Below, one piece after another: positions 36,059-45,201 of a DNA stretch of 64,000 nucleotides. Position numbers and translations under genes: made by a program. The stretch spans positions 1-64,000 of the forward strand of contig NZ_JAMXWN010000005.1 of assembly GCF_024125425.1 (NCBI RefSeq), given 5' to 3'. This DNA is from Sporolactobacillus kofuensis. GTDB taxonomy: Bacteria; Bacillota; Bacilli; Bacillales; Sporolactobacillaceae. The notes beneath the pieces were generated by a model. The model was not told the origin of the DNA. It saw nothing but the letters and a program-made list of their open reading frames with translations, and did not search any database. Positions within the stretch are counted from its first letter, which is position 1, and the number at the start of each line of letters is the position of its first letter.

Positions 36059-36924
36059 TGTATGGCATTTATAGCGCAGTTTCACGCAAATTCATTTTCG
36101 GAATTGCCGAGAAAAGCAAACGCGCTGCCTTCCGTAAACTAAGACAAAAAATAGGCACGGACGCACTTAAGTATCGTTTCGTAGCCATAAAACTAAAGGA
36201 GACTAAATCAATTATGCCAAATTCACAAAACTCTTATGCAACACGTGTGGTTACACCGGAAGAAGTTCGTTTCAGCTATGTAAATCTACTAAAACCAAAA
36301 GCTAGTACGTTCGGCGGCGATCCAAAATTCAGCGCCGTACTGCTTATTCCGAAGGCTCATACACAAACGAAAGCTGCTCTTGACGCCGCGGTTAATGCAG
36401 CCACGCAAAAAGGTAAAGCAGAAAAGTGGGGCAATGTCATTCCGCCACGGCTCCGGCTGCCAATTCACGATGGCGACGGTGTAAAGGAAAGCGACGGACT
36501 ACCATACGGTCCTGAATGCAAAGGACACTGGGTGCTTGCGGTAAGCAGCGGCACAGATTATCCGCCAAAGATTGTTGGTCCGGATCTACAACCAATTATG
36601 GATGCAACTGAAGTTTACAGCGGCATGTTCGGACGTATTGCAGTTAACTTTGCACCATACAACAGCAACGGTAACAAAGGTGTCGGTGCTTATATCTCGA
36701 CTAACGTCATGAAAACTCGTGATGGCGAACCGCTAGGTGCTTCTGCTCCGGATGCAGGTAGTGACTTCGGCGGTGCACCTGCTCAGGCAGCTCCGCAGTA
36801 TCAGCAACCGCCATACGGTCAGCAGGCATATGGCCAGACTGCTCAACCAGCAGCACCTCAGCCATATGGTCAAACACAAGGACAAGGCCAGCGATTTGAT
36901 CCATTAACTGGGCAATTTCTGTGA
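36058..36924 (+). CDS. DUF2815 ssDNA-binding-like protein with an in-frame N-terminal extension (288 aa)
   Basis: The core from ATG 36214 (MPNSQNSYATRVVTPEEVRF...) is a DUF2815 protein, related to T7 gp2.5-like ssDNA-binding proteins, and ends in a Gln/Gly/Tyr-rich tail (YGQQAYGQTAQ). The frame is open back to ATG 36058, which overlaps the previous stop by one base. The extra 52 residues (MYGIYSAVSRKFIFGIAEKS...) resemble a separate small phage protein often found here. AAAGGAG also precedes 36214. Either a fusion is made or both starts are used. Confidence 0.85.
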   Translation: MYGIYSAVSRKFIFGIAEKSKRAAFRKLRQKIGTDALKYRFVAIKLKETKSIMPNSQNSYATRVVTPEEVRFSYVNLLKPKASTFGGDPKFSAVLLIPKAHTQTKAALDAAVNAATQKGKAEKWGNVIPPRLRLPIHDGDGVKESDGLPYGPECKGHWVLAVSSGTDYPPKIVGPDLQPIMDATEVYSGMFGRIAVNFAPYNSNGNKGVGAYISTNVMKTRDGEPLGASAPDAGSDFGGAPAQAAPQYQQPPYGQQAYGQTAQPAAPQPYGQTQGQGQRFDPLTGQFL

Positions 36925-36935
36925 GGTGCTGACCA

Positions 36936-39059
36936 ATGAATGAACAACTAAACAGAGGGCATCCAGTTATGCCCTCTTTAAATTTACCTAAAAGTCACTT
37001 AAATATTGACCTTGAAACGTTTTCAAGTGTGGAAATCAGTAAGAGCGGATCGTACAAATACATCCAGTCAGACGACTTTGAAATCCTATTACTCTCTTAC
37101 TCTTTTAATGGTGGTGAGGTCATCACGATTGATCTTTTGCAAGGTGAGACCGTGCCGCAAGAAGTGATCAATGCCTTGGCTGATCCAAACGTCATCAAGC
37201 ATGCATACAACGCAGCATTTGAGTGGTACGCGCTGAACAAGTTTTGGCACAGTCCGATTGAACAGTGGCAAGACACCATGATACACGGACTGTACTGCGG
37301 CTTTACGAGCGGGCTTGATATTACCGCTAAAGTGCTAGGGCTGCCGCAAGATAAACAGAAAATGACCGTTGGGCGTAACCTCATTAAAATCTTTTGTACA
37401 CCGACGACACCCAACAAGCGAAATGGCAATCGCACGCGAACACTTCCGCACCATGAGCCTGAGAAGTGGCAGCTGTTCAAGGACTATAACAACCAAGACG
37501 TTGCAGTGGAAATGGAGATCGAGAAACGGCTCGGGCGTTTCCCGGTACCTGATGATGTTTGGCAGCAATGGCGACTCGATATGCAGACCAATGCCCATGG
37601 CATACAGCTAGACGAGGAACTTATTAACGGTGCGCTTTACATCGACCAGTTATCAACGTCCCAGCTTAAAGATGAAGCAAAGGCATTAACCGGTCTCGAT
37701 AACCCGAACAGTGCCGCGCAGCTGACCAAGTGGCTAGCGGAAAAGGGTGTAGAAGTTGAGAACCTTCAAAAAGACACAGTCGCTGAACTCGTTAAAACAA
37801 CTACCGGTGAAGTGAAAAAGGTGCTAGAGATCCGGCAGCAACTTTCCAAAACAAGCATTAAGAAATACAAAGCTATGGACGCAGCAATCTGCGCTGATGG
37901 ACGCGTGAGAGGACTTCTGCAGTTCTACGGCGCCAATCGTACCGGACGATGGGCAGGACGGCTTGTCCAGGTTCAGAACCTCAGCAAGAACCATATGAGC
38001 ACCTTGGACTTGGCACGTGACTTGGTGAAGAACAAGAAAGCTGATTTACTATCTTTCACCTATGGGAACACCTCAGATGTACTCAGCCAGCTTGTACGGA
38101 CGGCTTTTGTTCCGGCACCTGGGCATAAGATCGTCGTTGCCGATTTCTCAGCGATTGAAGCCCGCGTTATTGCGTGGCTCTCCGGAGAACAGTGGCGGTT
38201 AGATGTGTTCAACACACATGGCAAAATTTATGAAGCGTCTGCGTCCCAAATGTTCGGCATCCCGATCGATCAGATCAAAAAAGGGTCTTCACTGAGGCAA
38301 CAGGGCAAAGTTGCAGAACTCGCCCTTGGCTATCAAGGCAGTGTTGGTGCAATGAAGCGCATGGACTTCGGAGGGAAGATCAGACCAGATGATATGAGCG
38401 ATGAAGCAGTTAGAGTATTCGCCAACGAAAATGGAGACTTTCTATCCGAGGACGCAGGAGAAGATCAGTATCAACTTGCTAGAGACGCCATGATCGACGC
38501 CAACTATCTCAGCATAGTGCGGAAGTGGCGGGCAGCAAGCAAGCACATCGTCAACATGTGGTACGCCTTTGAAAATGCGGCGCTATCTGTCATGAACGAT
38601 GGACGACCAGCTGGAACACACGGCTTAATCTTCGCTCGTGAGAGCGATATTGTGAACGGTCTTGACTTCCTGACCATTCAGCTGCCAAGCAAGCGCAAGC
38701 TCTACTACGTTAAGCCGTTCATCGCGCAGAACCAGTTTGAAAAAGATGCCCTTTACTATTACGGACTCGATCAGGAAAAACACAAGTGGGTGAAACAAAG
38801 CACCTACGGTGGCAAACTTGTGGAAAACGTCGTACAGGCAATCGCTCGTGACTGCCTAGCAGTCACGCTGAACCGACTAGCCTCAGCAGGCTATCAAACC
38901 GTTATGACCATACACGATGAAGTGGTACTGGACGTGCCGGCAGAACGCGCTGACCTTGATCACGTGGTTGATCTGATGAAACAGCCGATCGAGTGGGCAC
39001 CAGGGCTGCCGCTGAATGCAGATGGATTCGTGAACGACTACTACAAAAAGGATGATTGA
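36936..39059 (+). CDS. Phage DNA polymerase, family A (707 aa)
   Basis: Replicative polymerase of the phage. A 3'-5' exonuclease domain starts at LNIDLETFSS (DxE), and the polymerase domain has motif A VVADFSAIEARVIAWLSGE, motif B-like RQQGKVAELALGYQG and motif C IHDEVVLDVP. GAGGTG precedes the ATG. It is followed by DUF3310 and a clamp-like gene. Confidence 0.95.
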   Translation: MNEQLNRGHPVMPSLNLPKSHLNIDLETFSSVEISKSGSYKYIQSDDFEILLLSYSFNGGEVITIDLLQGETVPQEVINALADPNVIKHAYNAAFEWYALNKFWHSPIEQWQDTMIHGLYCGFTSGLDITAKVLGLPQDKQKMTVGRNLIKIFCTPTTPNKRNGNRTRTLPHHEPEKWQLFKDYNNQDVAVEMEIEKRLGRFPVPDDVWQQWRLDMQTNAHGIQLDEELINGALYIDQLSTSQLKDEAKALTGLDNPNSAAQLTKWLAEKGVEVENLQKDTVAELVKTTTGEVKKVLEIRQQLSKTSIKKYKAMDAAICADGRVRGLLQFYGANRTGRWAGRLVQVQNLSKNHMSTLDLARDLVKNKKADLLSFTYGNTSDVLSQLVRTAFVPAPGHKIVVADFSAIEARVIAWLSGEQWRLDVFNTHGKIYEASASQMFGIPIDQIKKGSSLRQQGKVAELALGYQGSVGAMKRMDFGGKIRPDDMSDEAVRVFANENGDFLSEDAGEDQYQLARDAMIDANYLSIVRKWRAASKHIVNMWYAFENAALSVMNDGRPAGTHGLIFARESDIVNGLDFLTIQLPSKRKLYYVKPFIAQNQFEKDALYYYGLDQEKHKWVKQSTYGGKLVENVVQAIARDCLAVTLNRLASAGYQTVMTIHDEVVLDVPAERADLDHVVDLMKQPIEWAPGLPLNADGFVNDYYKKDD

Positions 39060-39062
39060 TAA

Positions 39063-39341
39063 ATGAGTAACGTCATTAAAAATGATGCCATCAACCGTGC
39101 CATTGAAAAAACTAAAGCAGAAATTCATGCCAGTGACGAATCAAAAGACTCCACCTCACCAAGCTACTACAAACATGGTGGCATTGAGACGTGGGACTAC
39201 ATCATTGCTAAAGGGCTTAATTATCTCGAAGGCAACATCGTCAAATATGTGACACGTTGGCATGATAAGAACGGTGTTGAGGACTTGAAAAAGGCACGTG
39301 TGTATCTGGACAAGCTGATTGAGGAGGCTGAAAAGAAATGA
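39063..39341 (+). CDS. DUF3310 protein (92 aa)
   Basis: Typical DUF3310 core SYYKHGGIETWDYIIAKGLNY then GNIVKYVTRWHDKNGVEDLKKARVYLDKL. Frequently found in phage nucleotide/replication modules; reaction unknown. Starts four bases after the polymerase stop and overlaps the next gene by four bases. Confidence 0.88.
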   Translation: MSNVIKNDAINRAIEKTKAEIHASDESKDSTSPSYYKHGGIETWDYIIAKGLNYLEGNIVKYVTRWHDKNGVEDLKKARVYLDKLIEEAEKK

Positions 39342-39961
39342 TTTCATATACGACATTCATCAAACATGCAAGCAAAGTAACAAAGGCAGCAAATGAAGCG
39401 CGACCGACACTGAAAGGCATCTTCCATCGCACAGATGGTGTGCTCATTGCAACTGACTCACATCGACTCTATCGAGCAGAAGGACTTTACAACGGAATTC
39501 AAGAGCGATTGATCAATCCGGAAACTGGCGAACTGATCGAGGGCACTTACCCTGACACTGATCGGCTCATCCCTACTAACCCGAAAACTACCTTCCAAAT
39601 TTGGCATATCGGCAAAATCTCAAAGATTACTAAAATCCTTTGGGAAGCAGCACGATACCCAGAAGATCTAGATAAGTCCGCTGATAACAAAAAGCATGTA
39701 CTTCTCAGCTTTGATTCAGCAAACGGAAAAATTTGGCTGAACACACGAGGTGATCGGGCAATCGAGGCAAGCGTACAAATTGGGCTATCAGAAGAAAAGA
39801 TCGATTTGGCGGTTAACGCAGGTTATCTATTTGAAGCGTTTGACCTTTTTGGCGACTGCGGCTTTGACGATCTGACGGTTGAATACTACGGAAACATGAG
39901 ACCGCTTGTGTTCAAGAAAGATAATCTCTTGGCGCTTGTTCTGCCGGTGCGGGCGTGGTGA
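39338..39961 (+). CDS. Putative sliding-clamp-like phage protein (207 aa)
   Basis: Two stretches resemble domain 3 of DnaN: ARPTLKGIFHRTDGVLIATDSHRLYRAE (compare gvl...ATDSHRLA) and the C-terminal PLVFKKDNLLALVLPVRAW (compare the PL-I...L-LI-PVR end). At 207 residues it is about half a bacterial beta clamp, so it could form a higher-order ring or be a degenerate homologue. Position immediately after the polymerase supports a processivity role. Inference only. Confidence 0.5.
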   Translation: MISYTTFIKHASKVTKAANEARPTLKGIFHRTDGVLIATDSHRLYRAEGLYNGIQERLINPETGELIEGTYPDTDRLIPTNPKTTFQIWHIGKISKITKILWEAARYPEDLDKSADNKKHVLLSFDSANGKIWLNTRGDRAIEASVQIGLSEEKIDLAVNAGYLFEAFDLFGDCGFDDLTVEYYGNMRPLVFKKDNLLALVLPVRAW

Positions 39962-40131
39962 TGAAAATGAAACTCTACCAAGCAATTTTAATCCTGCTCA
40001 TCATTGCCGGTATCTTTGGCACGTTTGGTGATAACGAAGAACGATCAATGCGGTTTGTGTTTGCTTTAATCACTGTATCATCGTCTGTTGCCCTATTTAT
40101 AACGCTTGCCATGCCGCACATTGCGCGGTGA
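39961..40131 (+). CDS. Small membrane protein (56 aa)
   Basis: ATG overlaps the previous TGA by one base. Two hydrophobic helices (YQAILILLIIAGIFGTFG and VFALITVSSSVALFITLA) around a charged turn (DNEERS). Unknown. Confidence 0.6.
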   Translation: MKMKLYQAILILLIIAGIFGTFGDNEERSMRFVFALITVSSSVALFITLAMPHIAR

Positions 40132-40137
40132 TGCCAA

Positions 40138-41019
40138 GTGGACAAGCATGCGATCAGAATCGAGATCGGGAAGATATTGGATCAGCATTGCCACGGATGC
40201 AAGTTGGTTGAAGGTCATTCATCTTTGTCTCAAAACGTGATTAAAATTTGCCAAACGTGCCCGCATTATAAAAAAATACGTCAGCTAGGAAATCAACTGA
40301 TTACAGATGAGGGAGGATTAAAAATGTCACCACTTGATAATTTAACCGCTACACATTTTGCTGAATTGAATAAATCGGGAAAGACATATAAAGCCATCGC
40401 CAATAAATATGGTGTAGCTTTATCGGCATTGAACAACTGGGTAACCAAGCACAAGGAAGAAATTAAGGAAGCCAAGCTGAAACTACGAGTTAAGCCAGGA
40501 AGGAAAACAAGCAATAATGTACCGAAAACAGCTAAAAATGATCAAAAAACAAGTGGAAATGATCAAAATGAAAAAACGATCAACAAAGAACTGGCGGCTT
40601 ACAAAACTATGGTTGAAGAACGTTCAAAGCGAATGAATGAAGCATTACAAGCAAAGAGCCAACTGATAGTGAGATTGGACGAAGTTCAAAAAGAACTACT
40701 TATTGCCAATGATAAATACGAACGTGAAACACGTGCAAATTATTCACTGTGCCAAGAGATTGAGAAATTAAGCAAGGCATTTACAGATGCTAATTCCAAT
40801 TACAACGCTAAATGCAAACAAGTAGAAGACCTCAATGCTGCAGCTGACGACCTCGAAGCTGAAATCATTGGACTGCGTAACGACAAGACTGACCTTGAAC
40901 ATCAGCTGGCTTACACAGGGCAAGAACGTGACCGATTTTTCAATCTCTACAACCAATCTGACAAACAGTTAAAAGCACTGGAAGCATACGTCCTGACCAG
41001 ATTAGAGCCGGAGAAGTGA
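40138..41019 (+). CDS. Zinc-finger/HTH coiled-coil phage protein (293 aa)
   Basis: The N-terminus has two Cys pairs (CHGC and CQTC in HCHGCKLV...ICQTCPHYKKIRQLG), the short C2HC-type finger seen in phage regulators. An HTH-like segment follows (KTYKAIANKYGVALSALNNWVTKH), then a long coiled coil from about residue 150 to the end. GTG start. Its downstream neighbour is a paralogue with the same finger. Function unknown; DNA binding inferred. Confidence 0.7.
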   Translation: MDKHAIRIEIGKILDQHCHGCKLVEGHSSLSQNVIKICQTCPHYKKIRQLGNQLITDEGGLKMSPLDNLTATHFAELNKSGKTYKAIANKYGVALSALNNWVTKHKEEIKEAKLKLRVKPGRKTSNNVPKTAKNDQKTSGNDQNEKTINKELAAYKTMVEERSKRMNEALQAKSQLIVRLDEVQKELLIANDKYERETRANYSLCQEIEKLSKAFTDANSNYNAKCKQVEDLNAAADDLEAEIIGLRNDKTDLEHQLAYTGQERDRFFNLYNQSDKQLKALEAYVLTRLEPEK

Positions 41020-41025
41020 TGCTCT

Positions 41026-41631
41026 ATGGACAAGCACAAACAAATACAGATTATCAACAAACTACTTGATCAGTGTGGTGATTGCCCACTACGGTACCGG
41101 CAAGATGGGCATCCAGATAAGGTACATGGGCATTGCGCACTTTATCATGAGATGCGTAAAGTTGGTAAGCCATTGTGGGCGGAAAAACATCGAGATAAAT
41201 ACGTCAAGCTCGTTATAAGTTCGGACGAGTATATGGAGCTACGCAATATAGGTTTCAACGATGAAGAAATCGCTTTTGAAAAAGGCGTGTCCACGTCCAC
41301 GATCAGGCGATGGAAACAGAAAAATGGTATACGAGTAGGTCGGTCAAAATACAAAAGCAAAATTGACAAAATAGACTATGAAGAATTGGTTAAAGAAGGT
41401 TTGCGACCATCACAGATACAAAAACGATTAGGTGTATCGCGTGGACAACTTGAGCTGTTTCGACATGCGAACGGTTATAAATTGGATGGACTTAGAAAAC
41501 CTTTGTCAAGCGATAAAGAGATCCTACAAGCGATCATCGATAAAAAGTCTAATTGGTGGATACAGAAGTATCTACATGCAGGAGCAAAGCGTGTAAATCG
41601 GATAGCGAGGGAACACGGTATTGCACGGTAG
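41026..41631 (+). CDS. Zinc-finger/HTH phage protein, paralogue (201 aa)
   Basis: N-terminal finger CGDCPLRY...HGHCALYHEMRKVG is homologous to the preceding gene. Two HTH-like units follow (NDEEIAFEKGVSTSTIRRWKQK and RPSQIQKRLGVSRGQLELFR) and a shorter third near the end. Starts six bases after the previous stop. Likely DNA binding. Confidence 0.7.
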   Translation: MDKHKQIQIINKLLDQCGDCPLRYRQDGHPDKVHGHCALYHEMRKVGKPLWAEKHRDKYVKLVISSDEYMELRNIGFNDEEIAFEKGVSTSTIRRWKQKNGIRVGRSKYKSKIDKIDYEELVKEGLRPSQIQKRLGVSRGQLELFRHANGYKLDGLRKPLSSDKEILQAIIDKKSNWWIQKYLHAGAKRVNRIAREHGIAR

Positions 41632-41660
41632 ACAGCAAATGTGAAGGAGATGAAATAAGT

Positions 41661-41879
41661 ATGGCATATAAAAAAATCGGTACTATTGATAATATATCTC
41701 AAATTCCATTTAATAAAAATCTTATAGTGACTGGGAGAATGGGAAATGGTTGGTCATGGCACATGCCAGGGGTTTTTAAGAAACAAGGAAACAAGATAGT
41801 TTTTAGAAATGTGCATGAGATGTCTACTGAAATAGACAAGAATACAATTATTGGTTTAAACATTTTGGAAGAGATATAG
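41661..41879 (+). CDS. Hypothetical phage protein (72 aa)
   Basis: ATG 41661 has AAGGAGATG upstream. Beta-rich small protein (GRMGNGWSWHMPGVFKKQGN). The base composition is more AT-rich than its neighbours. No family recognised. Confidence 0.6.
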   Translation: MAYKKIGTIDNISQIPFNKNLIVTGRMGNGWSWHMPGVFKKQGNKIVFRNVHEMSTEIDKNTIIGLNILEEI

Positions 41880-41935
41880 ATTTCGATTAATTCGCAGTTC
41901 GACACGGATGCGCAACAAGAGAGGAGACTTAATTC

Positions 41936-42106
41936 ATGATTAAACCGCCACTCGGAGTAACGCCAAGAAGTATATGGCTTCAGTATAGATTAACTGATTT
42001 GATCGAGGCAATTGATCGCTACGATGCGGCAGGATTAGATCCGAACAAAGAATGGATTGAAGAACGTAACCAATTATTTTTTGATCTGTATGGAAGTAAC
42101 AAGTGA
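41936..42106 (+). CDS. Small conserved phage protein (56 aa)
   Basis: Sequence MIKPPLGVTPRSIWLQYRL then DLIEAIDRYDAAGLDPNKEW matches a short protein common in Firmicutes phages. GAGGAG precedes the ATG. Role unknown. Confidence 0.75.
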   Translation: MIKPPLGVTPRSIWLQYRLTDLIEAIDRYDAAGLDPNKEWIEERNQLFFDLYGSNK

Positions 42107-42122
42107 CAGTAGGTGAAGCCTT

Positions 42123-44570
42123 ATGGCTGTAGTTAACGATCGACAACTCAATATCTCGACCGCTGGAACCCGAACAGCAAAGCTATGGCAACAGCAGACG
42201 ATCTACTGGTCAGAGCTTGCTGAACGACTACGGACAGCAGCGCGAGGAAAGGAGACACTGGAAGATTACCTACGCTTGCCAAAGCGTCAGCAGGACGATC
42301 TGAAGGACGTGGGGGGCTTTGTCGGTGGATCACTTGAAGGTGGGCACCGGAAGGCGTCAGCAGTTACCGGGCGTGACCTGATCACCTTAGACCTCGACAA
42401 CATTCCTGCCGGTGGAACGGATGATGTGCTAAAACGGTTGAACAGCTTCAACTGTGCTTATGTCGTGTACAGTACACGCAAACATGAGCCAGGTAAACCG
42501 CGTCTGCGCTGCCTGTTTCCGCTGGATCGTACGGCAACTGCAGACGAGTACGAGCCAATCGCACGGAAACTCGGATCTATCATTGGCATGGCTTTTATGG
42601 ATCCGACGACGTTCGAAGCAAGTCGGCTAATGTACTGGCCATCATGCTGCGCAAATAGTCAATATGTGTACGAGTTCTCGGACAATCCTTTCTTATCGGT
42701 AGATGGGCTACTGAGCATGTACGACGACTGGCGCGATGTGGATACCTGGCCGGTTGTGCCAGGCACAGAGAATAAGCATGTGCGTCTGGCAGCAAAGCAG
42801 GGTAACCCACTTGAAAAGCATGGCATCGTTGGTGCGTTTTGCCGGCAGTACGATATCTACCAGGCGATTGATAAGTTCCTGCCTGGTGTGTATGAAGAAG
42901 TGGAAGGAAAAGCCGATCGACTGACCTTTATTGAAGGATCAACGGTTGGTGGTGCGATCGTGTACGAGGATGGCAAGTTCTTGTACAGCCATCATGCGAC
43001 GGATCCGGTAAGTGGTCGTCTCGTCAATAGTTTTGACCTGGTGCGCACGCACAAATTCGGGGATGAGGACGACGATGCAGAGCCAGGAACACCGGTCAAT
43101 CGTCTACCCAGCTACAGTCGGATGAGTGCATTTGCACTTGAGGATGATGCTGTAGCCGGCGAATTGTCGCAGAAGCGATACGAACAGGCAGTTCAGGACT
43201 TTGGGCCTCAGGAACAGCAAGAGCCAGGGCAAGAAAAGGTTCAATCAAAGCCGGATACCAGTTTTATCCGAAAGCTAAAGCTGCATCCATCAACCGGTCA
43301 GCCGATGAAAACGATCGAGAACATATTAATCGTTCTTGAGGGTGACCCTGCACTAACCGGACGGATCAGGAAGGACACGTTCGCCGAGAGCATTGTAGGT
43401 GTTGCACCGATGCCATGGGCGCCACGCGACCAAGAGAACGAGCCCTTTCTATGGACAGAAGACGACGATAGTGGACTCGCACTCTATCTTGAAAAACTCT
43501 TAAACTTCCAATCTGCCGACAAGATCAAACATGCACTCAGTCAGTGCTCGGCAAAGAACCGATTTAATCCGGTAGCTGACTTCTTGAATAGTCTCACCTG
43601 GGACGGCAAGAAGCGCCTTGATGATCTATTCATCGATTATCTCGGTGCAGCAGACACGCCCTATGTGCGAGCCGTGACACGCAAATCATTCGTGGCTGCC
43701 GTTGCCCGTGCAATGAAGCCTGGCGTTAAGTACGACACAATGCCAGTCCTTACCGGCACGCAGGGATTGGGCAAAACGACACTGATTCAAAAGCTGGGTA
43801 AAGACTGGTTCACGAACAGTGTGGAATCGTTTGAGGGCAAAGACGCTGCAGAACTACTGCAAGGTGTCTGGATTGTCGAGATTGGCGAAATGAGTGCTTA
43901 TAAGAAGTCTGACCTGGATACGATTAAAGGGTTTCTCAGCCGCACAGAGGACCAGTATCGGGCAGCTTATGCGCGGAAAACGGAGAAGCACCCGAGACGC
44001 TGCGTGTTTTTTGGTACATCAAATCGGAGCGACTATTTAAGAGATCCAACAGGTGGCCGACGATTTCTTCCGATTGATGTTGGCGTGCAGCGTCCGACTA
44101 AAAGTGTTTTTGATGATCTCGATAGTGAAGTGGATCAGTTATGGGCTGAAGCCGTGATGCATTGGCGGCTGGGCGAGAGCCTGTTTCTCACGGGTGAACT
44201 GGAACAGGAGGCAAAGCGGCAGCAGGAGGAACACTCTGAAAGTGACCCGTGGGAAGCCGCTATTAATGAATTTGTCGAGCGAAAGGTACCCGCAGACTGG
44301 GACAAAAAAGATATTAATGCCCGCATGATGTACTGGAATAGTGAGTTCGGCAAGCCGGAGCAACCCGTTGAAACGATTCAGAGAGACCGCGTATGCGCCC
44401 AAGAAATATGGGTGGAGTGCTTAGGTAACCGTGATTTACGGTTCATGAAACGCCGTGATGTTGCCGTGATTAACGACATTCTTGGGCGAATTAAGGGCTG
44501 GGAAAAGGTCAAAAATTCATATCGATTTGGGCCCTATGGGAGGGTTAAAGGTGGATTTATTCGGGGATAA
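42123..44570 (+). CDS. VirE-type phage primase-helicase (815 aa)
   Basis: Likely starts phage replication. The N-terminal region looks like an AEP primase (LITLDLDNIPAGGTDDV with an Asp-x-Asp pair, and PRLRCLFPLDR). The C-terminal VirE/DUF3874-type helicase domain has P-loop GTQGLGKTTLIQK, Walker B-like WIVEIGEM and the FFGTSNRSDYLRDPTGGRRFLPI sensor region. An iteron-rich gap follows directly. Confidence 0.9.
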   Translation: MAVVNDRQLNISTAGTRTAKLWQQQTIYWSELAERLRTAARGKETLEDYLRLPKRQQDDLKDVGGFVGGSLEGGHRKASAVTGRDLITLDLDNIPAGGTDDVLKRLNSFNCAYVVYSTRKHEPGKPRLRCLFPLDRTATADEYEPIARKLGSIIGMAFMDPTTFEASRLMYWPSCCANSQYVYEFSDNPFLSVDGLLSMYDDWRDVDTWPVVPGTENKHVRLAAKQGNPLEKHGIVGAFCRQYDIYQAIDKFLPGVYEEVEGKADRLTFIEGSTVGGAIVYEDGKFLYSHHATDPVSGRLVNSFDLVRTHKFGDEDDDAEPGTPVNRLPSYSRMSAFALEDDAVAGELSQKRYEQAVQDFGPQEQQEPGQEKVQSKPDTSFIRKLKLHPSTGQPMKTIENILIVLEGDPALTGRIRKDTFAESIVGVAPMPWAPRDQENEPFLWTEDDDSGLALYLEKLLNFQSADKIKHALSQCSAKNRFNPVADFLNSLTWDGKKRLDDLFIDYLGAADTPYVRAVTRKSFVAAVARAMKPGVKYDTMPVLTGTQGLGKTTLIQKLGKDWFTNSVESFEGKDAAELLQGVWIVEIGEMSAYKKSDLDTIKGFLSRTEDQYRAAYARKTEKHPRRCVFFGTSNRSDYLRDPTGGRRFLPIDVGVQRPTKSVFDDLDSEVDQLWAEAVMHWRLGESLFLTGELEQEAKRQQEEHSESDPWEAAINEFVERKVPADWDKKDINARMMYWNSEFGKPEQPVETIQRDRVCAQEIWVECLGNRDLRFMKRRDVAVINDILGRIKGWEKVKNSYRFGPYGRVKGGFIRG

Positions 44571-44584
44571 TTGGAAAATAATGG

Positions 44585-44849
44585 GTCAACCTTCTTGTCA
44601 ACCTTCTACCCATTTTGTCAACCTTGTAAAATTTGGAAATACAACCTTGTCAACCTTCTAAACTATGAAGGTTGACACAAAGGTTGACAGAAAAATCCCT
44701 TTATATCAGTAAATATTAACTAATGTATACCTTGTCAACCTTAAATACTATATAGATAGATAAATAGGTAAATAGAGGATTTAGAGAGTATATATACCCT
44801 CAAATTACCTAATTTAGAATCATATACGCGTATAGGGTAAAAGGTTGAC
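44585..44849. repeat. Iteron array and AT-rich tract, candidate phage replication origin
   Basis: Eight perfect copies of a 9-mer lie in 265 bases. GTCAACCTT occurs at 44585, 44597, 44617, 44649 and 44734. AAGGTTGAC (inverted) occurs at 44668, 44680 and 44841. A partial copy, ACAACCTT, is at 44641. Between the clusters (about 44700-44830) the DNA is strongly AT-rich. There is no gene on either strand with a ribosome site. Position straight after the primase-helicase suggests an origin; binding of a regulator is the alternative. Confidence 0.7.
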
Positions 44850-44879
44850 AAGCCCACTTTTGAAAGTGAGGTTTGTAGA

Positions 44880-45176
44880 ATGCGAGAGCGAGAGATTGAA
44901 ACGTACCTCCGGGAACAAGTGAAGAAAGCTGGAGGGAAAGCATACAAGTTTGAATCGCCAGGAAATGATGGAGTGCCAGATCGATTGGTGGTTTTCCCTG
45001 GCAATCGAATTTATTTCGTCGAATTGAAACGACCAGGTGGAAAGCCAAGGCCGTTGCAAGTTAAGAAGATTAGTGAACTACAAGGATTTAACTGCCGGGT
45101 ACTTGTTATCGATTCAAAAGAACAGGTTGATACTTTTGTTTGGGAAGAATTATGTGTTTCAAGGCATTTAAAATGA
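44880..45176 (+). CDS. VRR-NUC domain nuclease (98 aa)
   Basis: Stand-alone virus-type replication-repair nuclease: REREIETYLREQVKKAGG, catalytic GNDGVPDRLVVFPGNRIYFVELKRPGG (PD...ExK) and RPLQVKKISELQ. Usual companion of the SNF2 helicase that follows. Confidence 0.93.
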   Translation: MREREIETYLREQVKKAGGKAYKFESPGNDGVPDRLVVFPGNRIYFVELKRPGGKPRPLQVKKISELQGFNCRVLVIDSKEQVDTFVWEELCVSRHLK

Positions 45177-45201
45177 CAAAACGAAAGGCAGGTGATGCCA
45201 C

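Noticed and set aside
44741-45059. Minus-strand frames across the iteron region and VRR-NUC
   Set aside because: They run antisense to the clear VRR-NUC gene and through the iteron array, without ribosome sites.
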